Assembly (NCBI GenBank): GCA_004296145.1
Contig: SEBM01000161.1
Coordinates: forward strand, 1 to 7,983
Length of the DNA: 7,983 nt
Source of the DNA: Flavobacterium sp.
GTDB lineage: Bacteria; Bacteroidota; Bacteroidia; Flavobacteriales; Flavobacteriaceae
Reading direction: 5' to 3'
Shown here: positions 1-5,233 of the stretch, piece after piece
Layout of the letters: every line of letters begins with the position of its first letter
How positions within the stretch are numbered: position 1 is the stretch's first letter
Position numbers and translations under genes: made by a program
Notes under the pieces: model-generated
Seen by the model: the letters and a program-made list of their open reading frames with translations, nothing else
Told to the model about the DNA's origin: nothing
Databases searched by the model: none

Positions 1-2
1 CT

Positions 3-554
3 CTTGAGAAATATCCTTTTGATTTTGAGTTGCAATTGATTTATACTTTAAAAGAAAAGGAATTAACTATTGCCTATAAAGTAATCAACAAAGGAGATTC
101 TAAAATTCCATTTTCGATTGGTGCACATCCTGCGATTGCTTTGCCTGGCGATTTTAAAAATTATTCGTTTCAGTTTGAAAAGAATGAAGTTTTAAAATAT
201 AATCTTCTTGAGAATGATTTAATTTCGAATAAAACTGAAATATTAGAGACGACAAACAATTTGGTTCCTTTACATTATAAGTTGTTTGAAAACGATGCTT
301 TGGTTTTTAAAACTTTAGAATCAAATTCGATTACCATACTTGATAATTCTAAGCCATACGTAAAAGTGAATTTTGAAGATTTTCCGAGTTTAGGAATCTG
401 GACAAAAGAAAATGCTCCGTTTGTTTGTATTGAACCTTGGTTTGGTTATTCTGACACGGCTGATAACTCTGGTGATTTATTCAAAAAAGAAGGAATTTTA
501 GTTTTGGATGCCAATGAAACCTTCAATGCAAAATTCAGTATAGAAATATTATAA
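3..554 (+). CDS. Aldose 1-epimerase family protein (C-terminal part, 5' end outside window)
   Basis: The frame is open from base 3 with no stop before it, so the gene begins upstream; 183 residues are visible, and about a third of a usual YeaD/LacX-type protein of roughly 280-290 residues is missing. Enzymes of this family interconvert the alpha and beta anomers of aldoses or hexose phosphates in the cytoplasm. Two family signatures are present: GAHPA, whose His (bases 126-128) corresponds to the conserved proton-donor His, and CIEPWFG, whose Glu (bases 432-434) corresponds to the catalytic base. The alternating short strands fit the beta-sandwich fold. A TTG at base 30 could be mistaken for a start, but in-frame residues ending YPFDFE precede it and look like continuous family sequence. 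The GNAT gene follows after 9 bases, so the two probably share a transcript. The sugar substrate cannot be read from the sequence. Confidence 0.86.
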   Translation, partial: LEKYPFDFELQLIYTLKEKELTIAYKVINKGDSKIPFSIGAHPAIALPGDFKNYSFQFEKNEVLKYNLLENDLISNKTEILETTNNLVPLHYKLFENDALVFKTLESNSITILDNSKPYVKVNFEDFPSLGIWTKENAPFVCIEPWFGYSDTADNSGDLFKKEGILVLDANETFNAKFSIEIL

Positions 555-563
555 TTTACAGAC

Positions 564-1112
564 ATGTTAGACTTTAATTTCACTCCATTCCCTGTTATAG
601 AAACAGAACGTTTGCTTTTAAGAAGGATTACTAAAGATGATGTAAATGAGATTTTTGAACTACGTTCGAATCCAGAAACGATGAAATATATTCCGCGTCC
701 GTTAGTGCAAAATAATGACGAGGCGTTGGCTCATATTACCATGATTGATGATAAAATAAATGATAATACAGGAATTAACTGGGCTATTACTCTAAAAGAT
801 AATCCAAAATTACTTGGAATTATTGGCTACTACAGATTACAACCCGAAAATTATCGTGCAGAAATTGGATATATGTTATCGCCTGATTTTCACGGAAAAG
901 GAATTATTCCTGAGGCTGTAAACAGATTAGTCAGATATGGTTTTGATGATTTAAAACTACATTCAATTGAAGCGGTAATTGATCCTGAAAATTTTGCATC
1001 AGAAAAAGTATTGCAAAAATGTGGTTTTGTAAAAGAAGCTCATTTAAAGGAATCTGATTTTTGGGAAGGAAAATTTCTTGACAAAGTAATTTATTCATTA
1101 TTAGACAAATAA
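564..1112 (+). CDS. GNAT-family N-acetyltransferase, RimJ/RimL type
   Basis: This 182-residue protein is a complete single GNAT domain. It opens with the typical RimJ/RimL start IETERLLLRRIT (residues 12-23). Then come the central strand and acetyl-CoA pyrophosphate loop, EIGYML with HGKGI (residues 100-114, the family's Q/RxxGxG/A motif), and the motif-B helix N-ASEKVLQKCGF (residues 143-155). Such enzymes transfer an acetyl group from acetyl-CoA to a protein N-terminus, an amino acid or another small amine. The acceptor is unknown here; ribosomal-protein acetylation is only a family association. ATG at 564 gives the expected N-terminus and lies 9 bases after the upstream stop, which suggests translational coupling with the epimerase-family gene. 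No TAnnTTTG promoter is visible in that gap. Confidence 0.9.
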   Translation: MLDFNFTPFPVIETERLLLRRITKDDVNEIFELRSNPETMKYIPRPLVQNNDEALAHITMIDDKINDNTGINWAITLKDNPKLLGIIGYYRLQPENYRAEIGYMLSPDFHGKGIIPEAVNRLVRYGFDDLKLHSIEAVIDPENFASEKVLQKCGFVKEAHLKESDFWEGKFLDKVIYSLLDK

Positions 1113-1113
1113 G

Positions 1114-1154
1114 ATTTTTATAATTTTTATATAGAAGAAATCTCATATAAAAAT
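1114..1154 (+). terminator. Weak AT-only hairpin after the GNAT gene
   Basis: Directly after the GNAT stop, ATTTTTATAT (1123-1132) pairs with ATATAAAAAT (1145-1154) across a 12-base loop. A second copy of the left arm's start (1114-1122) could compete for pairing. The stem has no G-C pairs and is followed only by GCTGTTTT, so it is a poor intrinsic terminator. It is listed because it is the only structure between the GNAT gene and the next promoter. Confidence 0.25.
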
Positions 1155-1187
1155 GCTGTTTTCACAATAGTAAATTTTGTTTTGCGT

Positions 1188-1195
1188 TATATTTG
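1188..1195 (+). promoter_or_regulatory. Bacteroidota -7 promoter element for the 1248 barrel gene
   Basis: TATATTTG matches the Bacteroidota -7 consensus TAnnTTTG. Transcription would begin a few bases downstream near 1200, giving a leader of about 45-50 bases before the ATG at 1248. I could not find a well-spaced TTTG -33 element: the TTTTG at 1175-1179 is too close and the TTTTC at 1159-1163 is slightly too far. Confidence 0.55.
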
Positions 1196-1247
1196 CACCC
1201 GAAAATAAGCTGATAAACTTATATTTCTTACCACGAAAAACAATTTT

Positions 1248-1805
1248 ATGAAAAAAGCCTTAATCCTATTTATTCTTTTCTTTTCGATTCAGTCTCAAAG
1301 TCAGACTTACCTAAAATTTAATGCCGCTACTGCAGCGATTGCAATACCAAATATTGGAATCGAAACCAGCATTGGAGAGAAAACTACTTTTAGTGTGGAT
1401 GTAATGGCTTCTTTTTGGGAATCGTTTGATGGTCACACTCCGATGAAATTCTACACCTTAACTCCCGAAGTTCGTTATCATTTTAAAGAAAAATATAACG
1501 GATTTTATGTAGGTGCTCACGCAGGACCGGATATTTATGAATTACAAAAATGGAATTATTTTGATTCAAATAAATATGAACATGGCTTTGGTTATAGATT
1601 AGGAGCAACTGTTGGTTATAATATCAAACTAAACGATAAGTTTCTATTGGATATTTTTGCTGGAGGCGGCTGGCATCAGGGTTTTTATAAAGGTTATTAT
1701 AATGATGGAACTCCGGGAAGATATGAACATGCCAAAAAGTTTAATAAAAGCGGGGAATGGCTTCCGTATCGTGGAGGTGTAATGATCTCGTATAAATTAA
1801 ACTAG
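1248..1805 (+). CDS. Small outer-membrane beta-barrel protein, DUF3575-like
   Basis: This 185-residue protein has a Sec signal peptide: MKK, a hydrophobic core ALILFILFF, and a likely cleavage site around SQSQ (residues 17-19). The mature part alternates short amphipathic strands with turns, as expected for a small 8-10-stranded barrel. It includes a strand resembling LTPEVRYHF (residues 71-79), YVGAHAGP (residues 86-93) and GYRLGATVGYNIKLNDKF (residues 115-132). It ends GGVMISYKLN, with alternating hydrophobics typical of a last barrel strand, although the final residue is not Phe. The Gly/Tyr spacing and the 'RYHF-YVG-GxGYNIKL' layout resemble the DUF3575 family of Bacteroidota; this is recognition from memory, and the function is unknown. 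ATG at 1248 starts a standard signal peptide about 46 bases after a -7 element. Its TAG stop overlaps the stop of the convergent VF530 gene. Confidence 0.82.
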   Translation: MKKALILFILFFSIQSQSQTYLKFNAATAAIAIPNIGIETSIGEKTTFSVDVMASFWESFDGHTPMKFYTLTPEVRYHFKEKYNGFYVGAHAGPDIYELQKWNYFDSNKYEHGFGYRLGATVGYNIKLNDKFLLDIFAGGGWHQGFYKGYYNDGTPGRYEHAKKFNKSGEWLPYRGGVMISYKLN

Positions 1806-2026
1806 TTTATGGGAAATTTCGGAATTGATTTTATATACAATTCTTCGACTTTTTTTCTAGCCCAATCTGTTTTTCTCAAAAAAGTAAGACTTGATTTTAC
1901 ACTTGGATTTGAAGTAAAACATTTTATAGGAATTAATTCGCTCAAAGTATCAAAACCATAATAGTCAACCAGTTTTTCTACTATAGTTTTAAGTGTAATT
2001 CCGTGTAAAGGATCTTTAGATTGCAT
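1802..2026 (-). CDS. VF530 family (DUF2132) putative DNA-binding protein
   Basis: The 74-residue product is clearly VF530-like. It begins with KDPLHGITL (residues 4-12), continues with YYGFDTLSELIPIKCF (residues 22-37), and ends the domain with NPSVKSSLTFLRKT (residues 40-53) and the WARKKVEELY helix (residues 55-64). The family is small, basic and described as DNA-binding, with no established physiological role. The start is the ATG at 2026, which places DPLHGITL at residue 5 as in relatives. A longer frame to TTG/ATG-like codons as far as 2065 would add 13 residues encoded inside a terminator hairpin, so I reject it. The gene converges with the upstream barrel gene and ends in the same CTAG. 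A possible -7 element lies at 2098-2105, so its transcript would have to pass through the hairpin at 2051-2080. Confidence 0.86.
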   Translation of the reverse strand: MQSKDPLHGITLKTIVEKLVDYYGFDTLSELIPIKCFTSNPSVKSSLTFLRKTDWARKKVEELYIKSIPKFPIN

Positions 2027-2050
2027 TTTATATTTTTTTAATAATACTAA

Positions 2051-2080
2051 AAAGACCGTACTCAAAAAAGTACGGTCTTT
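2051..2080. terminator. Bidirectional intrinsic terminator, 12-bp stem
   Basis: AAAGACCGTACT (2051-2062) pairs perfectly with AGTACGGTCTTT (2069-2080) across a six-base A-rich loop. On the plus strand it is followed by CTTTTTT (2081-2087), and on the minus strand by further T residues (five in a row from 2053 down to 2049). It is well placed to end the minus-strand barrel gene that stops at 2122. Its better T-tract faces rightward and could also stop transcripts reading through from the 1248-1805 gene. It lies immediately upstream of the VF530 start. Confidence 0.85.
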
Positions 2081-2097
2081 CTTTTTTACAAAATTAG

Positions 2098-2105
2098 CAA
2101 ATCTA
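2098..2105 (-). promoter_or_regulatory. Candidate -7 element for the VF530 gene
   Basis: Read on the minus strand this is TAGATTTG, a full match to TAnnTTTG. It sits between the barrel stop (2122) and the terminator. No convincing -33 element lies at the right distance, since TTG at 2118-2120 is only 12 bases away. If it is used, the VF530 leader would include the whole terminator hairpin. Confidence 0.4.
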
Positions 2106-2121
2106 AATCATAACCTACAAG

Positions 2122-2760
2122 TTAGAATATAAATTTAAATCCGAAAGAAAGCGGAGATGTCAGGTTTGGATTACTTCCGCCTAAAGCGCCATTGTATAGC
2201 GGCTCGACATTTGCAACATGTGCTAATCCAAAATTTGTTACTGTCGTTTTTTCGCCCACTTTAGGATCTAATGTTGTAGATGTAAAATTGGCTAAATCAT
2301 AAGAAAACTCAACTGAGAAATTTTTTGTTACAAAATAATCAAAACCTCCAGACAGTGCTAACCCAACCTGACTTACTTTTAATTCGCTTTCTTTTTCTTT
2401 TCCTGTAATAATAGGCAATGCTAACTGACCAAAGAAATATAGAGAACCGGCAACATTCCAATATTTTCTAGCCAAAGGCTGAATTACAATTAAATCTGTT
2501 TTTGATGCAGTTCCTGCGTCAGAATCTGCTTTTATATTAATATATCCAATTCCGGCACCAACAGCCACAGAACGCGTTACAAATGTTCCAACTATAGGTA
2601 ATACCGATAAATTTGTGTGTTTTTCGTCGGCTGTTTTAGTTTGCTGATAACCAAATTGCGATGTAGCAAACCATGCGCCTTTTAGACCCTGACCTGATTC
2701 CTGAGCTTTTGCTGTTAAACCAATTAATACTAAACTTACTAAGGTTACAATTTTTTTCAT
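2122..2760 (-). CDS. Outer-membrane beta-barrel (porin-like) protein
   Basis: This 212-residue protein has a clear Sec signal peptide: MKK, hydrophobic residues 4-15, then TAKA before QE, with cleavage predicted after residue 19. The mature chain consists of alternating beta strands separated by polar loops, such as SVAVGAGIGYINI, LYFFGQLALPI, LALSGGFDYFVTKNFSVEFSYDL and the closing strand LSFGFKFIF. The C-terminal Phe is the classic signal for insertion by the BAM machinery. The spacing resembles the OmpA-like or OMP_b-brl eight-stranded barrels common in Bacteroidota. No plug, peptidoglycan-binding or enzymatic domain is present, so cargo and function are unknown. It is transcribed alone, from a -7 element at 2786-2793 to the hairpin at 2051-2080, and is divergent from smpB. 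Confidence 0.87.
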   Translation of the reverse strand: MKKIVTLVSLVLIGLTAKAQESGQGLKGAWFATSQFGYQQTKTADEKHTNLSVLPIVGTFVTRSVAVGAGIGYINIKADSDAGTASKTDLIVIQPLARKYWNVAGSLYFFGQLALPIITGKEKESELKVSQVGLALSGGFDYFVTKNFSVEFSYDLANFTSTTLDPKVGEKTTVTNFGLAHVANVEPLYNGALGGSNPNLTSPLSFGFKFIF

Positions 2761-2785
2761 TTTGAGTTTGTTTTAAATTATTTAA

Positions 2786-2793
2786 CAAACTTA
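2786..2793 (-). promoter_or_regulatory. -7 promoter element for the 2760 barrel gene
   Basis: Read on the minus strand this is TAAGTTTG, matching TAnnTTTG. Transcription would start near 2780, giving a leader of about 20 bases before the ATG at 2760. A -33 element is not obvious; TTTTCG near 2820-2825 is about 26 bases away. Confidence 0.5.
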
Positions 2794-2886
2794 TGAGTAA
2801 GCTTTTCCCTTTATAATGACGAAAATCATAGATTAAAAAAAATCTTTAATTATCTTTAGCAGTATTAAAGTTTTTCATTTTTGTCT

Positions 2887-2894
2887 TACATTTG
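2887..2894 (+). promoter_or_regulatory. -7 promoter element immediately before smpB
   Basis: TACATTTG matches TAnnTTTG and ends only four bases before the smpB ATG at 2899. If used, transcription would begin at or next to the start codon. A weaker alternative, TATCTTTA at 2851-2858, lacks the final G but would leave a normal leader. Confidence 0.5.
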
Positions 2895-2898
2895 CATT

Positions 2899-3354
2899 AT
2901 GTTAAAATCAGTCAATATACTTAATAAAAGAGCGCGCTTCGATTACGAAATAATCGATACTTATACAGCAGGAATTGTTTTATCCGGAACCGAAATCAAA
3001 TCGATACGACTGGGAAAAGCAAATATTACAGAAAGCTTTTGTGAATTTAGCAACTTAGAACTTTTTGCAATTAATACTTATATTGAAGAATATTCTTTTG
3101 GAAATCAATTCAATCATAAATCAAGAAGCGAAAGAAAATTACTTTTGAATAAAAAGGAATTAAAAACACTTCATAAAAATGTTCAGGCAAAAGGTTTAAC
3201 GATTGTTCCGTTAAAATTATTTACAAATGAAAAAGGACTGGCAAAACTTCAGATTGGTCTTTGTAAAGGAAAGAAAAATTACGATAAACGTGAATCTCTA
3301 AAAGAGCAGGATACAAAACGTGATTTGGACCGAATTAAAAAAGCTTACAACTAA
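2899..3354 (+). CDS. smpB: SsrA-binding protein SmpB
   Basis: SmpB binds tmRNA and delivers it to stalled ribosomes for trans-translation, tagging the incomplete peptide for degradation. The 151-residue length is normal. Family signatures appear in order: ILNKRARFDYEI (residues 7-18), SGTEIKSIRLGKANI (residues 29-43), the LTIVPLKLF strand (residues 100-108), and GKKNYDKR (residues 124-131), followed by the basic C-terminal tail that enters the mRNA channel. The ATG at 2899 is chosen over an in-frame TTG at 2881, because SmpB proteins begin close to the NKRARFDY motif and because the extension would encode the -7 promoter element. The tmRNA gene ssrA is not in this window. The gene appears to be transcribed singly; no clear terminator follows before the next promoter. 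Confidence 0.96.
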   Translation: MLKSVNILNKRARFDYEIIDTYTAGIVLSGTEIKSIRLGKANITESFCEFSNLELFAINTYIEEYSFGNQFNHKSRSERKLLLNKKELKTLHKNVQAKGLTIVPLKLFTNEKGLAKLQIGLCKGKKNYDKRESLKEQDTKRDLDRIKKAYN

Positions 3355-3372
3355 GACGTGATTTTATAAGTT

Positions 3373-3403
3373 ATTGTTTTTCAATATTTTATACTTAAAT
3401 TTA
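3373..3403 (+). promoter_or_regulatory. Candidate promoter for the lipoprotein gene
   Basis: ATTG (3373-3376) and TAAATTTA (3396-3403) are separated by 19 bases, the usual spacing for the Bacteroidota -33 and -7 elements. The -7 element differs from TAnnTTTG only in its last base. The predicted start near 3408 would give a leader of about 25 bases before the ATG at 3433. Confidence 0.4.
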
Positions 3404-3432
3404 CTACAGTATTAATTTAAAAGTATAGAATT

Positions 3433-4071
3433 ATGAAGAAATATACAATTCTGTTAATTACACTGTTTTTAGTTAGTTGCAGCAGCAATACTTCAATTGT
3501 AAGTAGTTGGAGAGATCCTAAAATAACTGTTGCTCAGGAACAATTCAAAAAAGTTTTGGTTGTCGTTTTGGTTAAAGATGAAGCCACGAGAAGAATTGCA
3601 GAAAACCGAATTGCGGCAAGCAATCCGATTTTTAAAACTTCTTATCAGTACATGAATGGAACCACTTTAAATTTAACTAAAGAACAACAATTAAAAATTC
3701 TCCAGGACGAAAATTTTGACGGAGTTATCTCTATGCGTCTGGTAAGCAAGGAAAAAGAAACCAATTATGTACCTGGAACTTATACGGGAATGTACTATGG
3801 TGGTTTTGATGGCATGTATACAGGAATGTATGGATATGGTTTTGGAAATTGGTACGGAATGTATTCTCCTTATTTTTATGATTCGGGATATTATCAGGAA
3901 ACTACATCTTATATGGTCGAGACTAATATTTTTTCATTAAAAGAAAATAAACTAATCTGGACAGGAACTACAAAATCTGAATATGTTACAGATGTTGGGC
4001 AAACTGTCGATGCCATTATGCAGGCTATTGTAAAAGAAATGAGAAAAGACGGATCGCTTCCTCCAAAATAA
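3433..4071 (+). CDS. Gly/Tyr/Met-rich lipoprotein, possibly DUF4136-related
   Basis: This 212-residue protein starts with MKKYTILLITLFLVSC, a type II signal peptide with lipobox LVSC and lipidated Cys at residue 16, so it is membrane-anchored. The residues after Cys (SSNTS) lack the acidic K/Q-D-D/E pattern that exports lipoproteins to the surface in some Bacteroidota, so a periplasmic face is more likely. Residues 20-110 form a mixed domain with SSWRDPKI, a strand VLVVVLV and a repeat-free helical part. Residues 115-155 are a low-complexity Gly/Tyr/Met stretch with four GMY triplets. The end (residues 160-205) has the pattern YMVETNIFSLKENKLIWTG plus a final helix, reminiscent of DUF4136-type lipoproteins. 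The function is unknown. It has its own promoter and a terminator (4078-4108), so it looks monocistronic. Confidence 0.8.
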   Translation: MKKYTILLITLFLVSCSSNTSIVSSWRDPKITVAQEQFKKVLVVVLVKDEATRRIAENRIAASNPIFKTSYQYMNGTTLNLTKEQQLKILQDENFDGVISMRLVSKEKETNYVPGTYTGMYYGGFDGMYTGMYGYGFGNWYGMYSPYFYDSGYYQETTSYMVETNIFSLKENKLIWTGTTKSEYVTDVGQTVDAIMQAIVKEMRKDGSLPPK

Positions 4072-4077
4072 ATTATT

Positions 4078-4108
4078 AAAAGCAAATATTTTAAAAATAT
4101 TGCTTTTT
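4078..4108 (+). terminator. Intrinsic terminator after the lipoprotein gene
   Basis: AAAAGCAA (4078-4085) pairs with TTGCTTTT (4100-4107). After a bulged A (4086), TATT (4087-4090) pairs with AATA (4096-4099), leaving a short loop. The descending arm ends in five T residues (4104-4108). The only G-C pairs are two near the middle. Its T-run also forms the candidate -33 element of the next gene. Confidence 0.6.
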
Positions 4109-4133
4109 GACCATTTTAAAATGACTAAATTTG
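4106..4133 (+). promoter_or_regulatory. Promoter of the HTH-Fic gene
   Basis: TTTG (4106-4109) and TAAATTTG (4126-4133, full match to TAnnTTTG) are 16 bases apart, close to the usual Bacteroidota -33/-7 spacing. The predicted start near 4138-4140 leaves a leader of about 16 bases before the ATG at 4156. Two palindromes overlap this promoter and are listed separately. Confidence 0.6.
4112..4123. promoter_or_regulatory. Palindrome in the spacer of the fic promoter, candidate operator
   Basis: CATTTTAAAATG is a perfect 12-bp palindrome lying between the -33 and -7 elements. A protein bound here would block RNA polymerase. Since the downstream gene encodes an XRE-type helix-turn-helix, autorepression is plausible, but this is inference from position and symmetry. 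An AT-rich palindrome of this size can also arise by chance. Confidence 0.35.
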
Positions 4134-4136
4134 TCA
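4122..4136. promoter_or_regulatory. Imperfect palindrome over the fic -7 element, candidate operator
   Basis: TGACTAAATTTGTCA is symmetric about A4129 except for one base pair position: TGAC and GTCA form perfect outer arms. It covers the whole -7 element (4126-4133). TGAC-type half sites around the promoter are a common layout for XRE-family repressors. Binding by the neighbouring HTH-Fic protein is untested inference. Confidence 0.35.
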
Positions 4137-4155
4137 AGACTAAAATTTTCATCAA

Positions 4156-5205
4156 ATGAAATCACTTTTAAAAGATGCCAGAGAACAAAAGGGGTTTAAA
4201 ACTAGAGAATTAGCACAACTTTCTGGAATTGATCAGGCTTTAATAAGTAAGTTTGAATCTGGAACCAGAAAACCAACCAAAGATCAGATTACTAAACTAT
4301 CGCAGCTTTTAGAAATTGATTATGAAACTTTGATGATTGCCTGGCTTAAAGAAAAAATTCTTTATGAGATTGGCGATGAAGAATTTGCTTTGAAAGCTAT
4401 AAAAGTCGCTGAAGATGAAATTAAATATAATAAAACAACATCAAGTCTTAAACTATCAACGTCATTAGAGAAAATACTTAAAGAAATTGATGCTTTAAAA
4501 GACAAATTAGATTCTTATAGACAATTCGACAGTTATAAAATTAAGCAAGCGTTAGAATTAGAATATACTTTTGAAAGTAATAGAATTGAAGGAAATACTA
4601 TGACCCTTAGAGAAACGGATATGGTCATCAATGAAGGTCTTACCATTTCCGGAAAAAGCATGCGAGAACACCTCGAAGCTATAAACCATCAGGAAGCAAT
4701 TGGATTTATAAAAGAATTGATGAATAAAAGTAATTCATTAAACGAAAGAGATCTTTTATCTATTCATAATTTAATTCTGCGAGGAATAATCCGTGAAGCT
4801 GCTGGACGTTACAGAAAAGTTCAAGTTATGATTCAAGGGAGCACTCATATGCCTCCACAGCCTTTATTGGTTCCTCAGGAAATGGAAGAATATTTTATTT
4901 GGTATGAGATCAATAAAAATAAATTACATCCGGTAATCTTGGCTGCAGAAATGCACGAAAGATTAGTTACAATTCATCCTTTTATTGATGGAAACGGAAG
5001 AATTTCAAGATTAATTATGAATTTAATTTTGATGCAAAAAGGATATTTAATTGCTAATATAAAAGGCGATTATGAAAACCGAATGCAATATTATCAATCT
5101 CTTGAAACTGCCCAGACTAAAAAAGACAAAGAAGATTTTTTTCTTTTTATAGCTCAGATACAAAAAGAAAGTTTAGAACGATATATCAAAATTCTTACTG
5201 AATAA
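4156..5205 (+). CDS. Fic-domain protein with N-terminal XRE helix-turn-helix
   Basis: Fic enzymes usually transfer AMP from ATP to a hydroxyl on a target protein. Residues 5-60 form an XRE/Cro HTH (TRELAQLSG, then recognition helix DQALISKFESG, residues 26-36). Residues 61-95 are a charged helical linker, LKEKILYEIGDEEFALKAIKVAEDE, resembling the tail seen in Bacteroidota XRE regulators. The Fic part carries an inhibitory motif SNRIEG (residues 141-146, [S/T]xxxE[G/N]), a target-docking flap around QGSTHMPP (residues 227-234), and the complete active-site motif HPFIDGNGRISR (residues 274-285) with catalytic His274. An inhibitory helix N-terminal to the Fic core marks class II, whose Glu (E145) blocks productive ATP binding until relieved. 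All key residues are intact, so the enzyme should be active once relieved. Its target is unknown. No separate antitoxin gene adjoins it. ATG at 4156 begins directly at the HTH. Confidence 0.93.
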   Translation: MKSLLKDAREQKGFKTRELAQLSGIDQALISKFESGTRKPTKDQITKLSQLLEIDYETLMIAWLKEKILYEIGDEEFALKAIKVAEDEIKYNKTTSSLKLSTSLEKILKEIDALKDKLDSYRQFDSYKIKQALELEYTFESNRIEGNTMTLRETDMVINEGLTISGKSMREHLEAINHQEAIGFIKELMNKSNSLNERDLLSIHNLILRGIIREAAGRYRKVQVMIQGSTHMPPQPLLVPQEMEEYFIWYEINKNKLHPVILAAEMHERLVTIHPFIDGNGRISRLIMNLILMQKGYLIANIKGDYENRMQYYQSLETAQTKKDKEDFFLFIAQIQKESLERYIKILTE

Positions 5206-5206
5206 A

Positions 5207-5230
5207 AAAGCCCATTTTTAAATGGGCTTT
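5207..5230. terminator. Shared terminator between convergent fic and pcm
   Basis: AAAGCCCATTT (5207-5217) is complementary to AAATGGGCTTT (5220-5230). Allowing a four-base loop this gives a ten-pair stem with a GCCC/GGGC core. On the minus strand the stem is followed by GGGC and six T residues, a strong terminator for pcm. On the plus strand the T-tract is shorter (CTTTATCTT), so it ends fic less ideally. Confidence 0.85.
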
Positions 5231-5233
5231 ATC

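Noticed and set aside
30..32. TTG at base 30 as the start of the epimerase-family gene
   Set aside because: The frame is open to the window edge, and the GAHPA motif would be far too close to the N-terminus for this family.
931..1146. Open minus-strand frame of 71 codons opposite the GNAT gene
   Set aside because: It lies almost wholly antisense to a well-supported GNAT domain, and its translation resembles no family.
1248..2760. The two barrel proteins as a duplicated pair
   Set aside because: They share only signal-peptide layout and barrel character; I see no alignable motif beyond that.
2844..2870. Inverted repeat CTTTAAT / ATTAAAG upstream of smpB
   Set aside because: Seven AT-rich pairs with a 13-base spacer in AT-rich DNA are likely by chance, and they do not align with a promoter element.
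2881..2898. Extended smpB start at TTG 2881
   Set aside because: The extra residues encode the TAnnTTTG promoter element, and SmpB homologues begin near the ATG at 2899.
3952..4155. Open minus-strand frame of 67 codons opposite the lipoprotein 3' end
   Set aside because: It spans the terminator and fic promoter and overlaps coding sequence in antisense; its translation is low-complexity and unrecognisable.
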